DNA of 64,000 nt from Spirosoma agri. Its GTDB lineage: Bacteria > Bacteroidota > Bacteroidia > Cytophagales > Spirosomataceae. A program made the translations under genes and the position numbers. The notes beneath the pieces are model-generated. The model did no database searches. It had not been told where the DNA came from and saw only the letters and a program-made list of their open reading frames with translations. Positions 51,640-60,668 of this stretch are shown here, piece after piece. The DNA lies in the NCBI RefSeq assembly GCF_010747415.1, contig NZ_JAAGNZ010000001.1, positions 992,001 to 1,056,000 of the forward strand, written 5' to 3'. Positions within the stretch are counted from its first letter, which is position 1, and each line of letters starts with the position of its first letter.

Positions 51640-52446
51640 ATGTCTGATCAAATGGCCACCGAACGGGCTGTGATGCCCGTTGCGCATAATCCAGTTCTTG
51701 AGCGACGAACCGTCGAAAATGCGAACCGTAACCTGTTGAAATACCTGCGGCTGGGGCTATCTGTGCTGGATGTGGGTTGCGGATCAGGGGCAATAACCCG
51801 CAGTATTGCCGAAAAAGTAGGCCCAACCGGGCGAGTTTTGGGTATCGATCCGAACGAAAACCTGATCCAACAGGCCATCCGGCATGCTGATCGGGTAGCA
51901 GATCTCGGTTTTCAGCAGGCCGATGTGTACACATTCGACACCGACGAACGATTTGATCTGGTCACCTGCGCCCGAACGCTGCAATGGCTGGCTGATCCAA
52001 TGGCCGCGCTCCGTACGATGAAACGGATGGTCAAGCCCGGTGGTTACCTGTCTATCCTCGACTTCAACCACGAAAAGATCAGCTGGCACCCCGAGCCGCC
52101 CGAAGCGATGAGCCTATTCTACGCGGCTTTTCTGAACTGGCGGCAGGATGCCGGTTTCGACAATGCCATCGCCGATCATCTGGTTGATCTCATGACGAGC
52201 CTCGGGCTTACGGAGATTCAAATCGAAAATCAGTCCGAACAATCCCGAAAAGCAGACCCGACATTCGCTATTGACAGTCGATTGTGGGCAGAAGTTGCGG
52301 AACTGCGCGGCCCTCAGTTGGTCAAGGCAGGTTACATTACCGAAGACCAGCGCCTACAGGCCATTACCGACTACGACAACTGGATTCAAACGGCTGGTGA
52401 GTCCATGACCGTTTATATGCTAGCCGTAGAAGCGCGTGTTGGCTGA
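51640..52446 (+). CDS. Class I SAM-dependent methyltransferase
   Basis: 268 residues from ATG 51640 (an in-frame codon at 51574 is rejected; MSDQMATERAVMPVAHNPV is the more family-like start). LDVGCGSGAI (about 42-51) is the SAM-binding motif I, GIDPNENLIQQA motif II, and LVTCARTLQWLADPMAAL motif post-I/III. The end with WIQTAGESMTVYML is typical of a UbiE/COQ5-like methyltransferase. The substrate is unknown. Confidence 0.85.
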   Translation: MSDQMATERAVMPVAHNPVLERRTVENANRNLLKYLRLGLSVLDVGCGSGAITRSIAEKVGPTGRVLGIDPNENLIQQAIRHADRVADLGFQQADVYTFDTDERFDLVTCARTLQWLADPMAALRTMKRMVKPGGYLSILDFNHEKISWHPEPPEAMSLFYAAFLNWRQDAGFDNAIADHLVDLMTSLGLTEIQIENQSEQSRKADPTFAIDSRLWAEVAELRGPQLVKAGYITEDQRLQAITDYDNWIQTAGESMTVYMLAVEARVG

Positions 52447-52450
52447 ATTG

Positions 52451-52488
52451 CCCTCACCGACGGGTCGGTGAGGGTTGGTCGGTGAGGG
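52451..52488. terminator. Hairpin with duplicated right arm
   Basis: ccctcaccgac (52451-52461) pairs with gtcggtgaggg (52464-52474) and equally with a second identical copy (52478-52488). The two right arms are mutually exclusive. It lies between convergent genes. Confidence 0.6.
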
Positions 52489-52491
52489 AGT

Positions 52492-53223
52492 TTACAACTT
52501 GTTCAGCAGTATCGCAGGCACGTTCAGCGTTGCGGTACTGTCGGTGTGTAGCGCCAGTGAACCAAAAATAGCACGATCGACAATAAAGGTCGTTCCGTTG
52601 TGTGCGGTAATGTCGGCTGTATGAATCTGGCTGTTCGCTGTCGTCTGTAGTGTACTTCGGCGTTGGCCCGTTGCCGTTAGATTGTTAATCGTGCTGTTGC
52701 TGATCAGTAAACGAGCATTGGAGGCAGCAAGTGTGAGCTTATCCGTCGTTAGCCCGGCTACTTTGCAAACCGATCCGTTCGCTACTATCGTCTGGAAAGA
52801 AGGCGCAATGATGTAGGCAAAGGGAGCCGCTTCAAAGGCATCGTTGGCACTAATAAGACCAGAATGAAATTCGGGTTTGTATCGGACAACCAGCGTATCA
52901 CCCACAGACCGACAGGTGAACGCAACCGCGTTGCCTTTCCGCGTTCGGATTGCAAACGTTTTCCCTGTCTGTACGCCAACCGACGTATAGCTATCCGTTG
53001 AGTCAGAATGGCTTGTCGCCTGGTCACGGCCTGCCGCTACTCCGGGCTTAACGCCTTCCAGTTTTATTACCGTAAATGGCTTGAGAGCCGTTGACGAGAA
53101 GCCATAGAACGGATCGGTAAAGTCAATTTTATCATGTTCGGCTTTCAACGCTATTGTCGAGCCAACCAGGGTCAGCAAACCTGCCACCAGCAGAGTTATC
53201 AACAGTTTATTGCTTGTTTTCAT
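52492..53223 (-). CDS. Secreted beta-helix-like (GIN/adhesin-head-like) protein
   Basis: 243 residues with a signal peptide or N-terminal anchor (LLITLLVAGLLTLVGSTIAL). The rest has repeated short strands with polar turns, e.g. LTLAASNARLLISNSTINNLTATG and TADITAHNGTTFIVDRAIFGSLAL, consistent with the DUF2807/GIN single-stranded beta-helix. It closes the probable ABC-GntR operon 71 bases after the regulator gene. Function unknown; possibly senses the envelope. Confidence 0.55.
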   Translation of the reverse strand: MKTSNKLLITLLVAGLLTLVGSTIALKAEHDKIDFTDPFYGFSSTALKPFTVIKLEGVKPGVAAGRDQATSHSDSTDSYTSVGVQTGKTFAIRTRKGNAVAFTCRSVGDTLVVRYKPEFHSGLISANDAFEAAPFAYIIAPSFQTIVANGSVCKVAGLTTDKLTLAASNARLLISNSTINNLTATGQRRSTLQTTANSQIHTADITAHNGTTFIVDRAIFGSLALHTDSTATLNVPAILLNKL

Positions 53224-53294
53224 CGTGTAGGAGACTGGAATTCAACTATGTGGATAAGTCTTGCTAGTTATCCACATAGTTGGTAAATGGTTGA

Positions 53295-53666
53295 TTAGTT
53301 GAATTCAGCCTTGACAAAGCTGTCGTATCGTTGCTCGATTTCTTTCAGATCGATGTTCAGTAGGTACATGGTGCGGAAGAAAACAGGTAGTTCCGTTTCC
53401 AGAAACTGCTCGCGCCGGTGCGCAATAATGCGGTCATTGGCATCGTCGGCGGCAAAATAACCAATGCCGCGCTTGTTGAAAATGATGCTCTTTTGCTGCA
53501 AAAAATCGTAGGTTCGAACAACGGTGTTGGGGTTCACCTCCAGCTCCACGCCCAAATCCCGAACGGACGGTATTCGGTCACCCGGCGGCCATTGCCCCAG
53601 TAAAATCTTCTCGCAGACGTAATCGGCGATTTGTAAATAGATGGCCTGTTTATCGCGAAAATCCAT
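53295..53666 (-). CDS. GntR-family transcriptional regulator (YtrA-like)
   Basis: 123 residues: an N-terminal winged helix (about 9-75; QIADYVCEKILLGQWPPGDR, IPSVRDLGVELEVNPNTVVR) and a short C-terminal helical tail without a UxuR/FadR ligand domain, typical of YtrA-type regulators that control neighbouring ABC transporter genes. It lies 2 bases after the permease gene and is in one operon with the ATPase gene. The candidate operator is the palindrome at 55414-55439. Confidence 0.88.
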   Translation of the reverse strand: MDFRDKQAIYLQIADYVCEKILLGQWPPGDRIPSVRDLGVELEVNPNTVVRTYDFLQQKSIIFNKRGIGYFAADDANDRIIAHRREQFLETELPVFFRTMYLLNIDLKEIEQRYDSFVKAEFN

Positions 53667-53668
53667 AA

Positions 53669-54460
53669 TTACAGTTCTTTTTCTTTAAAGCGGATATAGG
53701 CCGTAAACCACAGCATTAGTGTGATCAGCAACAGCGAGCATACAACGATCAGTTTGGGCGTACCCGTTAATTCTACCTCGTACCAAGTCCTGTTTTGCTC
53801 GAAGTGAACCTCGGTGAACACGGTCGATCCGTAGAATTCCCGGCTGGGGAACACCTGATTTACGATGAACTCATTCAGAAACATGGTGATAAAGAGAAGC
53901 AGAAAAGCGACGATACCCGTTTTGACGAACGCTACTTTCGGAAAATAAATCGAACCCAGGAAGAATAAGGGAACGCCAACCAGGGCGCAGTAGCGTAGTT
54001 CGATGGGTGTGAACGGACCACGGAGGTCAAGCAACTGATAGCGGGGTTCGATCTGTGGTAGCCGGGCGTTGATGATTGAGAAGCAAACGCCTTCGACGGT
54101 GTAGAAAACAGCCAGAAAGACCAGGACGAAGAGCACTATCATCAGGCAGGCGACCAGGTATTTTTCCAGTTGGGAAGCTGGAAGTGTCAGGAAGGGAATG
54201 CCTCGCATGGGCGTGTTGACAACCCGAAACGATTCACTGGCAAACCACGCACTGGCCCCACAAAAAATAAAGCCAAGCATCACGCCATGCGTTCGATAGA
54301 TAGATTCGGAGAAGTGGCTGATTTTTGCCGTACTGGGTGCCAGCATGACGGTCCAGATGCCGAATAAGATACCGACTCCCATCAGATAGGTCCGACTATG
54401 CTCGGATAAGTGCAGACGCAGGAGCAGCGTAAAGCGGTGAAGGTTAAATGTCTGATTCAT
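53669..54460 (-). CDS. ABC transporter permease, six-helix
   Basis: 263 residues from ATG 54460; an upstream Met at 54499 is rejected because it would overlap a small ORF out of frame and removes the ATGA coupling. About six helices (YLMGVGILFGIWTVML, GVMLGFIFCGASAWFA, YLVACLMIVLFVLVFLAVFYTV, YCALVGVPLFFLGSIYF, VKTGIVAFLLLFITMFLNEF, TPKLIVVCSLLLITLMLWF). It forms the membrane part of an ABC-2-like exporter with the ATPase. It ends 2 bases before gntR. Substrate unknown. Confidence 0.75.
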   Translation of the reverse strand: MNQTFNLHRFTLLLRLHLSEHSRTYLMGVGILFGIWTVMLAPSTAKISHFSESIYRTHGVMLGFIFCGASAWFASESFRVVNTPMRGIPFLTLPASQLEKYLVACLMIVLFVLVFLAVFYTVEGVCFSIINARLPQIEPRYQLLDLRGPFTPIELRYCALVGVPLFFLGSIYFPKVAFVKTGIVAFLLLFITMFLNEFIVNQVFPSREFYGSTVFTEVHFEQNRTWYEVELTGTPKLIVVCSLLLITLMLWFTAYIRFKEKEL

Positions 54461-54561
54461 AAGTAAATGGTAGATAGGAGGGCTAAAAATTGATCGCAAT
54501 AGGGTATGATCGTGCCTGAGATGGCGGCCAGAAGTGTGGCGAATAAGGTATAAAAAGCCAT
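54457..54561 (-). CDS. 34-residue membrane peptide coupled to ABC operon
   Basis: ATG at 54561, six bases after the ATPase stop; TGA at 54459-54457 overlaps the permease ATG as ATGA. The spacing is exactly that of a gene. The 34 residues (MAFYTLFATLLAAISG... to IYL) are mostly hydrophobic with one Cys-Asp-Gln polar turn (PYCDQF), fitting a single membrane helix. No homologue could be checked. It is too short for default gene calling. Confidence 0.55.
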   Translation of the reverse strand: MAFYTLFATLLAAISGTIIPYCDQFLALLSTIYL

Positions 54562-54566
54562 TGGAA

Positions 54567-55400
54567 TTAATAGAAAAGAGTTTTGATGCGCTCCCGGTTG
54601 CTCACTACGGTGTTGAATAGTCGTTCGAGATCGACCTTACTGTCTTCCTGGGTTGGATTTTCCATGACAACGGCCTGCCCCCGTAGCGACGGCTCGGCGT
54701 AAAGAACACCACTCGTTCCTGCCAGCACCGATACCGTGTCGAACAGAAGCCGGTCGGCAATGTCGGCCAGAGAGTGGTTGAGCAGAATTTCGCTTTCGTC
54801 CAAGATAATGACCGCATCGATCAGGTTGTCTAGGTCGCGTACTTGGTGGGTCGAAATCAGCATCAACCGGTCCGAGTCGACGGCAGTAGCAACAATCTTC
54901 CGAAACTGCCCTTTCGATGGAATATCGAGGCCGTTGGTTGGCTCGTCCATGATCAGCAGGCGGGTGTTGGTTGCCAGGCCAAAGCTGATGATGACCTTCT
55001 TCTTCTGCCCATACGACATAGCGGTTAGCTTCTGGTCCTGAGGTACGTCAAAATCGGTCAGGTAACGCCGAAACTGCGACTCACTGAATTTCGGATAGAA
55101 CGGTCCCATCGTGTCGATGTAGGTTTGAAGCGTCACGGCGGGCAGATAAATCTCTTCCGGAATAAAATACAGCTCCTGCAAGAAAGCGGGTTGCCGTTTC
55201 CGGGGTTCGAAGCCCACCACGTTCACTTGGCCGGCCAGTGGGTAAAGCAGACCGCCCATAAGCCGCAGCAGGCTCGATTTTCCCGCCCCATTTTTTCCCA
55301 GCAAGCCGTAGATCGTGCCGGATTTTAGCGACAGCGTAAGGTCCTGAAAAATCAGTTTTTTTCGATTGTACCCGAACGTCAGGTTGGTAAGGTCAACCAT
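54567..55400 (-). CDS. ABC transporter ATP-binding protein
   Basis: 277 residues: Walker A GLLGKNGAGKSSLL (about 33-46), signature MSYGQKKKV (about 129-137), Walker B RLLIMDEPTNGLD and H-loop LISTHQVRDLD. The sequence is of the ABC-2-type exporter class as in YtrB/BcrA. It heads the operon, with the candidate operator palindrome upstream of its start. The substrate of the exporter is unknown. Confidence 0.9.
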   Translation of the reverse strand: MVDLTNLTFGYNRKKLIFQDLTLSLKSGTIYGLLGKNGAGKSSLLRLMGGLLYPLAGQVNVVGFEPRKRQPAFLQELYFIPEEIYLPAVTLQTYIDTMGPFYPKFSESQFRRYLTDFDVPQDQKLTAMSYGQKKKVIISFGLATNTRLLIMDEPTNGLDIPSKGQFRKIVATAVDSDRLMLISTHQVRDLDNLIDAVIILDESEILLNHSLADIADRLLFDTVSVLAGTSGVLYAEPSLRGQAVVMENPTQEDSKVDLERLFNTVVSNRERIKTLFY

Positions 55401-55413
55401 TGTGTTTTTGGTT

Positions 55414-55439
55414 TAGTGTACTATTGAACTAATACACTA
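55414..55439. promoter_or_regulatory. Candidate GntR operator
   Basis: Half sites TAGTGTA (55414-55420) and TACACTA (55433-55439) are perfect inverted repeats, and the whole 26 bases match at 10 of 13 paired positions. It lies 14 bases upstream of the ATPase ATG. YtrA-type regulators usually bind such palindromes in front of their own operon. Confidence 0.55.
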
Positions 55440-55515
55440 CAATGCTCGGGATTTATTTTCACACTGTCAAGAAGTTAGCCAGATTTATTTTTTGTAGGAT
55501 AGGCAGAAGCCCGCT

Positions 55516-58500
55516 TTACGTAGTTAGAAGGGGTAATTTAATGTTGACTACAGTTCCGGTTCCGTCAGCGGGATTCTGGTCCGTAATGGTGCAGCTGGCT
55601 TCGGAGCCGTAGAGAATCTGCAATGAATCGACGCGCTCGGTTGTAACCGTACTGCCCAGTGACTGATACGGTTTGGCCATTCTTGGGGCCTGCATCGTAG
55701 CCGATTTTGTCCGGCCAATACCATTGTCTTCAACCCGGCAGTAGAGTTGATTACCCGTTTGCTGGATCGTGATGAGTAGTAGCCCTGGTCCGTTGGTTTT
55801 ATGGCGCAGTCCGTGCAGAATGGCGTTCTCGACAAAGGGTTGCAGCAGCAGCGGAGGCATCAGGCACGATTGAACGCCGGGCCCAATCGAGAACGTATGA
55901 CTGAACCTGTGATCGGCGCGTTCTTCTTCCAGTTCGATATACAGCGTTAGCGTTTCGAGTTCCTGTGCAACCGGAATCAGCGTTTCGCGGGAATTTTCCA
56001 GCACTTGACGCACCAGCCGGGAGAATTTTTGCAAGAAAACCGAAGCCGCATCGGGTCGATTGGTCAGAATGTAGGCGTCGATGGTGTTCATGCAGTTGAA
56101 GATAAAATGCGGATTCATCTGGGCGCGTAATGCCCGCGTTTCTGCTTCGGCCCGCTGGCGGGTCAACTCACTACGCCGACGTTCCTGACCGATGCGCAAC
56201 CGGTAAAATCCGTACAAAACGCCCAGTAACGCGAGTAACACCAACCCTCTGAACAGCCCGGTTTCGTACCAGGCTGGTGCAATGTTGAACTGGATCGTAA
56301 CACCATCCGAATTCCATCGCCCCGTATCATCGCCATTCTGAACAACCAGTGTATAATCGCCCGATTTTAGGTTGGTCAGGTTGATTTCGTTGACGGTGCC
56401 CAGATTGATCCAGTCGGCGTGTTCGTTTAGCTTGTAGCGGAAATGAACAGTGCTTACGGGTCTGAAAGTCAGTGTCGTAAACGTAAGCCGCAGGTCATTT
56501 TCCGCAGTGGCCAGAGACAACGGTTTCGCCAGATCGACAGGTCTGTACTGGCCATTGACCTGCATGCTAGAGATCGCCAGCGCGGGCAAAGGCATTGGCT
56601 GGTGCAGCCGATTGATGTCGATCAGATCGAACCCGTTCTGCTGGCCCACGAGCAATAAATCATTCCAGGTCAGCGCAAAGCCATTGGTAACATCGTCGCT
56701 GAGCAACCCGTCTACTTCCGTAAAGCGTCGGATTCGCCGAGTTGCCGGGTCGAAGGTGTGTAAACCCTCGCCCGTACCGATCCAGATTCGGCCTTTCGTA
56801 TCCTCGGCTACACCAAAGCACTGATCGTCGGCCAACTCAGGAGATAGACCACTGTAGACCGATCGTAGGGAGTCGATTTTTCCATTGGCATCCGTACTGT
56901 TGACACCACCACCGCCTGAAAACAACATTCGACCATCCTGTCCCACCGATACCCTGGTGAAATAATCGCCCACAAACTGTTTATGGTTGTTAAAATCAGC
57001 CAGTTCCTGCAACCGCCGTTCGCGTTCGTTGTACCAGATCATGCCAAAGCTTTTCGGGTACCAGGCAGCTAACCAGATTCGACCATCGGGCGATTCGGCT
57101 ATGTCGTGATACTGATTGACAGACCACAATTGACGCGCTTTCTGCTCATCCCAAAGGGTAACCGGGCGTAATGAGTTGAGATCAAAAACCTGCACACCTT
57201 CTGTACTGTGCAGCACCCAGAGTCGTTGGCACTTATCGGCGAGCACTTTCTGAATACGAGCGGATGAGAACCGGGCGGGCAGTCGAATCGATTGAAAACC
57301 CCGCCCGGTCAGTTGAAAAATGCCCTGATCCGTTGCGGCCCAAAGTCGCCCGTTTACCCACGAAAGCGTGTTGGTTGCGGCATTGGTCGGGTATCGGAAA
57401 AGCTGAAACGTATTGGTCGGCCGATGCCATCGCAACGCACCCGTTTGCGACAGACCGAGCCAGAACGTATCGCTGGATTCTGGTAAGATCGCTTTGACAA
57501 CGACTGCCTGGGGAACGATGGTTTCGGGTAGGCGAATGGCCTGAATGGTAGGAATGCCGGACCGATACGACCACAGACCATCGCTGGTGGCAAGCCAGAC
57601 AAGGCCGTTGCGGGTGTCAGGGACGATCTGCTGGACAGAAACACCCTGTCTGGTCAGATCCGCTACGGTTGTGATCGTTTCCAGAGCGGGCTGGAAAATG
57701 CGTAGTCCATTGTCGCAGCCCAACCAGAGCGTAGTGGCGCCTGATGCATCGACCACAAAAGCCATGCTCAGAATGACCTCTGAAAAAGGGTAATGAGTCA
57801 GTGCGTTTGTTGCGGGTTGATATCGGAACAAACCAATTCGGGGGCTTCCCAGCCACAAGTTGCCAGCGTTGTCTTCGGCAATGGCCGAAAAAGGGATTGC
57901 CTTGCGCTGACTTTCGACGCTGGCTTCCGGGCCTAAGACACCGCGTATGGTGTTGCGTTTGTAATCGAACTCACTCAGCCCAAGCTCGCTCAAGATCCAG
58001 AGCCGATGTTGCTTATCTTCAAAAAAATGATTTCGGTCACCGTTTTGATCGGCCCCTTTGACCGGATACTGGAACCGTTTTTTGGTACTGATTTCGTATC
58101 GACGGACTAGGCCGTAGCTACTCGACCAGAGATTGCCGCGTGAATCGGTGAAGAGATTATCGAAGTGATCATTGACCGGATCGGCATCATTAAACTGAAC
58201 GGAATCGATGGTTGTAACCGACTGGCGGGTGGGATCGACGAGGCACAGACCGATGTTATTCCAGTACACGGCCAGCGCATTATCGGGTAAGCGGCTGATA
58301 CTTCTGACATAGCCGGATTCGTTCTCGGGAATCTTCCGGAACGTGTACCCGTCATAACGACAGAGTCCGCGCCGGGTGGCAACCCACAGATACCCTTCCG
58401 CATCGGTTGCGACGCCCGAGACGAAGTTGGAGAGCAGTCCATCTTTTGTGCTTAGTTTCTGGAACGTTGGGCCGGGCGATTGGCCAACGGCGGTTACGGA

Positions 58501-58548
58501 CAGAAACAGCAGGAAAATGAACAGATAAACGCCTTTAACGAACATCAT
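55516..58548 (-). CDS. Two-component propeller sensor histidine kinase, LytS-type
   Basis: 1010 residues from ATG 58548 (TTG at 58554 would add two). Signal peptide, about fourteen two-component-regulator propeller blades (residues 35-680), a Y_Y_Y domain (about 690-765), a transmembrane helix (GLVLLALLGVLYGFYRL, about 765-785), then His kinase PF06580-type: RAQMNPHFIFNCMNTIDAY (H near 814) and HATPase with NAILHGLRHK and VEDNGIGRT. It senses an extracellular/periplasmic ligand, often a glycan fragment, and signals to a LytTR regulator. It lies 31 bases after the regulator gene. Confidence 0.9.
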   Translation of the reverse strand: MMFVKGVYLFIFLLFLSVTAVGQSPGPTFQKLSTKDGLLSNFVSGVATDAEGYLWVATRRGLCRYDGYTFRKIPENESGYVRSISRLPDNALAVYWNNIGLCLVDPTRQSVTTIDSVQFNDADPVNDHFDNLFTDSRGNLWSSSYGLVRRYEISTKKRFQYPVKGADQNGDRNHFFEDKQHRLWILSELGLSEFDYKRNTIRGVLGPEASVESQRKAIPFSAIAEDNAGNLWLGSPRIGLFRYQPATNALTHYPFSEVILSMAFVVDASGATTLWLGCDNGLRIFQPALETITTVADLTRQGVSVQQIVPDTRNGLVWLATSDGLWSYRSGIPTIQAIRLPETIVPQAVVVKAILPESSDTFWLGLSQTGALRWHRPTNTFQLFRYPTNAATNTLSWVNGRLWAATDQGIFQLTGRGFQSIRLPARFSSARIQKVLADKCQRLWVLHSTEGVQVFDLNSLRPVTLWDEQKARQLWSVNQYHDIAESPDGRIWLAAWYPKSFGMIWYNERERRLQELADFNNHKQFVGDYFTRVSVGQDGRMLFSGGGGVNSTDANGKIDSLRSVYSGLSPELADDQCFGVAEDTKGRIWIGTGEGLHTFDPATRRIRRFTEVDGLLSDDVTNGFALTWNDLLLVGQQNGFDLIDINRLHQPMPLPALAISSMQVNGQYRPVDLAKPLSLATAENDLRLTFTTLTFRPVSTVHFRYKLNEHADWINLGTVNEINLTNLKSGDYTLVVQNGDDTGRWNSDGVTIQFNIAPAWYETGLFRGLVLLALLGVLYGFYRLRIGQERRRSELTRQRAEAETRALRAQMNPHFIFNCMNTIDAYILTNRPDAASVFLQKFSRLVRQVLENSRETLIPVAQELETLTLYIELEEERADHRFSHTFSIGPGVQSCLMPPLLLQPFVENAILHGLRHKTNGPGLLLITIQQTGNQLYCRVEDNGIGRTKSATMQAPRMAKPYQSLGSTVTTERVDSLQILYGSEASCTITDQNPADGTGTVVNIKLPLLTT

Positions 58549-58578
58549 TATCAAGGCATTATAGTGTTTAGCGAGGCA

Positions 58579-59358
58579 TCAGCTTTCGATAATCCGGTAA
58601 AAAGCGTCCCGGTAGGTATCGCCAATCGGAATGACGGCTTTCCCGATGTAAATCCGGTTTCGCTCAATGGATTCGATGCGATTTACGGCAACAATATAAG
58701 ATTTATGTACCCGAATGAACTGATTGTCGGGAAGTTTTTCTTCCAGACTCTTCATGGTCTGTAGAGTTAGCATACGTTCTGGCTGTGAACCGTCGCCGAT
58801 CGTGTACAGCGATACGTAATCTTTCAACCCTTCGCAGTACAAAATATCGGGCAGGCTAACCCGCTGCAACCGGTATTCGGTCTTGACAAAAATGAACTCC
58901 TTGGGGGCACTGCCCGATGGTATGGCTGCGGGGCTGGGCGTTGGATTGCGGCTGTCGTCGGGAGCGGGGTCAACAACGGCGGGCGTCGTAGGCTCGTTCT
59001 TTGGAAATAATTTTTGTACGGCCCGGTAAAAACGCTCGAAAGAAACCGGTTTGAGCAGATAATCGACCACATCGTGTTCGTAGCCTTCCAGCGCATAGTC
59101 GGAATAGGCTGTGGTCAGGATAACCCGGCATTTGTTGCCACCGACCGCGCGTTCAACCAGTTTCAGGAACTGAATGCCGGTCAGTTCCGGCATCTGAATA
59201 TCGAGAAAGACGAGGTCAACTTCGCCCAGCTGAACCCGCGATAAGGCGTCGATGGGGCTGGTCGTTGCACCAACCAACTCAAGAAACGGTACTTTACGAA
59301 TGTAGTCGCTCAAAATGGCGTGAGCCAACGGTTCGTCATCAACAATCAGACAGCGCAT
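58579..59358 (-). CDS. LytTR-family response regulator
   Basis: 259 residues: receiver (1-120) with CLIVDDEPLAH, VFLDIQMPELTG carrying the Asp, TTAYSDYA and LLKPV; a Pro/Ala/Ser linker (about 122-150); and LytTR DNA-binding domain (about 155-259) with VSLPDILYCEGLKDYVSL and FIRVHKSYIVAVNRI. It is preceded by the LytS-like kinase (13 bases) and followed by a second kinase. Confidence 0.92.
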   Translation of the reverse strand: MRCLIVDDEPLAHAILSDYIRKVPFLELVGATTSPIDALSRVQLGEVDLVFLDIQMPELTGIQFLKLVERAVGGNKCRVILTTAYSDYALEGYEHDVVDYLLKPVSFERFYRAVQKLFPKNEPTTPAVVDPAPDDSRNPTPSPAAIPSGSAPKEFIFVKTEYRLQRVSLPDILYCEGLKDYVSLYTIGDGSQPERMLTLQTMKSLEEKLPDNQFIRVHKSYIVAVNRIESIERNRIYIGKAVIPIGDTYRDAFYRIIES

Positions 59359-59371
59359 GTAGTAGTTCGGT

Positions 59372-60436
59372 TCACAGCGTCAACTCCAGCGAAGACGCGT
59401 AACTAGTCGATTCGTCGGTGATATGCAGCGTATGTTGCTTTGGATAGAGCAGTTCCAGCCGACGGCGGACGTTGATCAGGCCAATACCACCAACGCTATC
59501 CGTCTGACGCTTCGCTTTTTTGTTTAACGTATCGAATCGCAATTTACCAGTTCGTACGCTCAACTCAATGATCAGCGGATGCGCCGGATCGCTCAAGTCG
59601 CCGTGTTTAAACGCGTTCTCCACGAACGACACCAGCAGCAGCGGCTCAATACGAAACAAATCGACGTTTCCCTCAATGTTGAATTCGACGTTGGCATTCA
59701 CGACGCGTAATTTTTCGAGTTCAACGAAGTTTTTCAGATACGCAACCTCTTTGCCCAGCGACACCCGCCCGGACGGGCCCGCCGTGGAGGAGTGGCCTTG
59801 CCCATTGCTGTCGTAGAGCATATAGCGCATCAGTTCGGACAGCTTCAGAATAGCCCCCGGTGCCGCGTCCGATTTGGTATAGGCCAGCGAGTAGATGTTA
59901 TTAAGCGTATTGAACAGGAAATGCGGGTTCACCTGCGATTTCAGAAAAGCCAGTTCAGCCGCGTTTCGCTCACTGACCAGTTCCGAGCGTTCCTGCTGAT
60001 GCGCCAGCCAGTCTTCCACAATTTTGAACGCAAAGCCAAGACCCACCGCTGGCAGGGCATAGTAAAGATTATCTCTGGTGTAATAAAGTAGGGGAACGTC
60101 TGGATTGTAGTTGGTAAAGCCAAACAAATACCAGTAAAGAACCTGTTCCAGTCCATACCGTATGCCCACAAAGCACCCGAGTGCGGCTATCGATCCGACT
60201 ACTGCCCAGACCAGTTTTTGCCGGTTCAGGTAGCGCGTGAGCACAACGGCGTGTTCGAACCAGACCGTCAACCAGAAGGACGCGCTGAACGAGAATTCCA
60301 GCGCATCGAACTCCAGTGATTGTTTCTTCGGCTCGTACGCATTCATTACGAGCATCGTACACCAGATCAACAGGTATAACAGGTTACGAACGAAGGCGCG
60401 GTTGTTCAGAAAAGCGGGCAGTTGTAGGGCGGCCAT
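59372..60436 (-). CDS. LytS-type sensor histidine kinase
   Basis: 354 residues: four N-terminal helices (about 15-30, 48-65, 78-95, 110-135), then PF06580 kinase with KSQVNPHFLFNTLNNIYSL (His near 190) and an HATPase domain with SFVENAFKHGDL and GGIGLINVRRRLELLYP. First gene of a three-gene operon with the regulator and the large propeller kinase. Signal unknown. Confidence 0.9.
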   Translation of the reverse strand: MAALQLPAFLNNRAFVRNLLYLLIWCTMLVMNAYEPKKQSLEFDALEFSFSASFWLTVWFEHAVVLTRYLNRQKLVWAVVGSIAALGCFVGIRYGLEQVLYWYLFGFTNYNPDVPLLYYTRDNLYYALPAVGLGFAFKIVEDWLAHQQERSELVSERNAAELAFLKSQVNPHFLFNTLNNIYSLAYTKSDAAPGAILKLSELMRYMLYDSNGQGHSSTAGPSGRVSLGKEVAYLKNFVELEKLRVVNANVEFNIEGNVDLFRIEPLLLVSFVENAFKHGDLSDPAHPLIIELSVRTGKLRFDTLNKKAKRQTDSVGGIGLINVRRRLELLYPKQHTLHITDESTSYASSLELTL

Positions 60437-60604
60437 AACGGGAGCAGTTTACTTAATCACGAAGTACTATGGTTGACGCGGTAATGGCAAGAACAATCGA
60501 CCAACGCCCGGTTTCAGCCGACAAATCTTGTTTCAATCTATTCAGCAGGTTGGTCGATCAGGAATGCCGTTAGCCGACGAGATGGTGGGGTTGGTCGACT
60601 TGCG

Positions 60605-60636
60605 TTGGCGGACCCGTCCATGAGACCACATCTTTG
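60605..60636 (+). promoter_or_regulatory. Promoter of the TraB-like gene
   Basis: TTG at 60605-60607 and CATCTTTG at 60629-60636 (one mismatch to TAnnTTTG), with 21 bases between. Transcription would start near 60641, 28 bases before the ATG. Confidence 0.4.
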
Positions 60637-60668
60637 TTTCATCAAACACGCAGAAACGCACAAACAAC

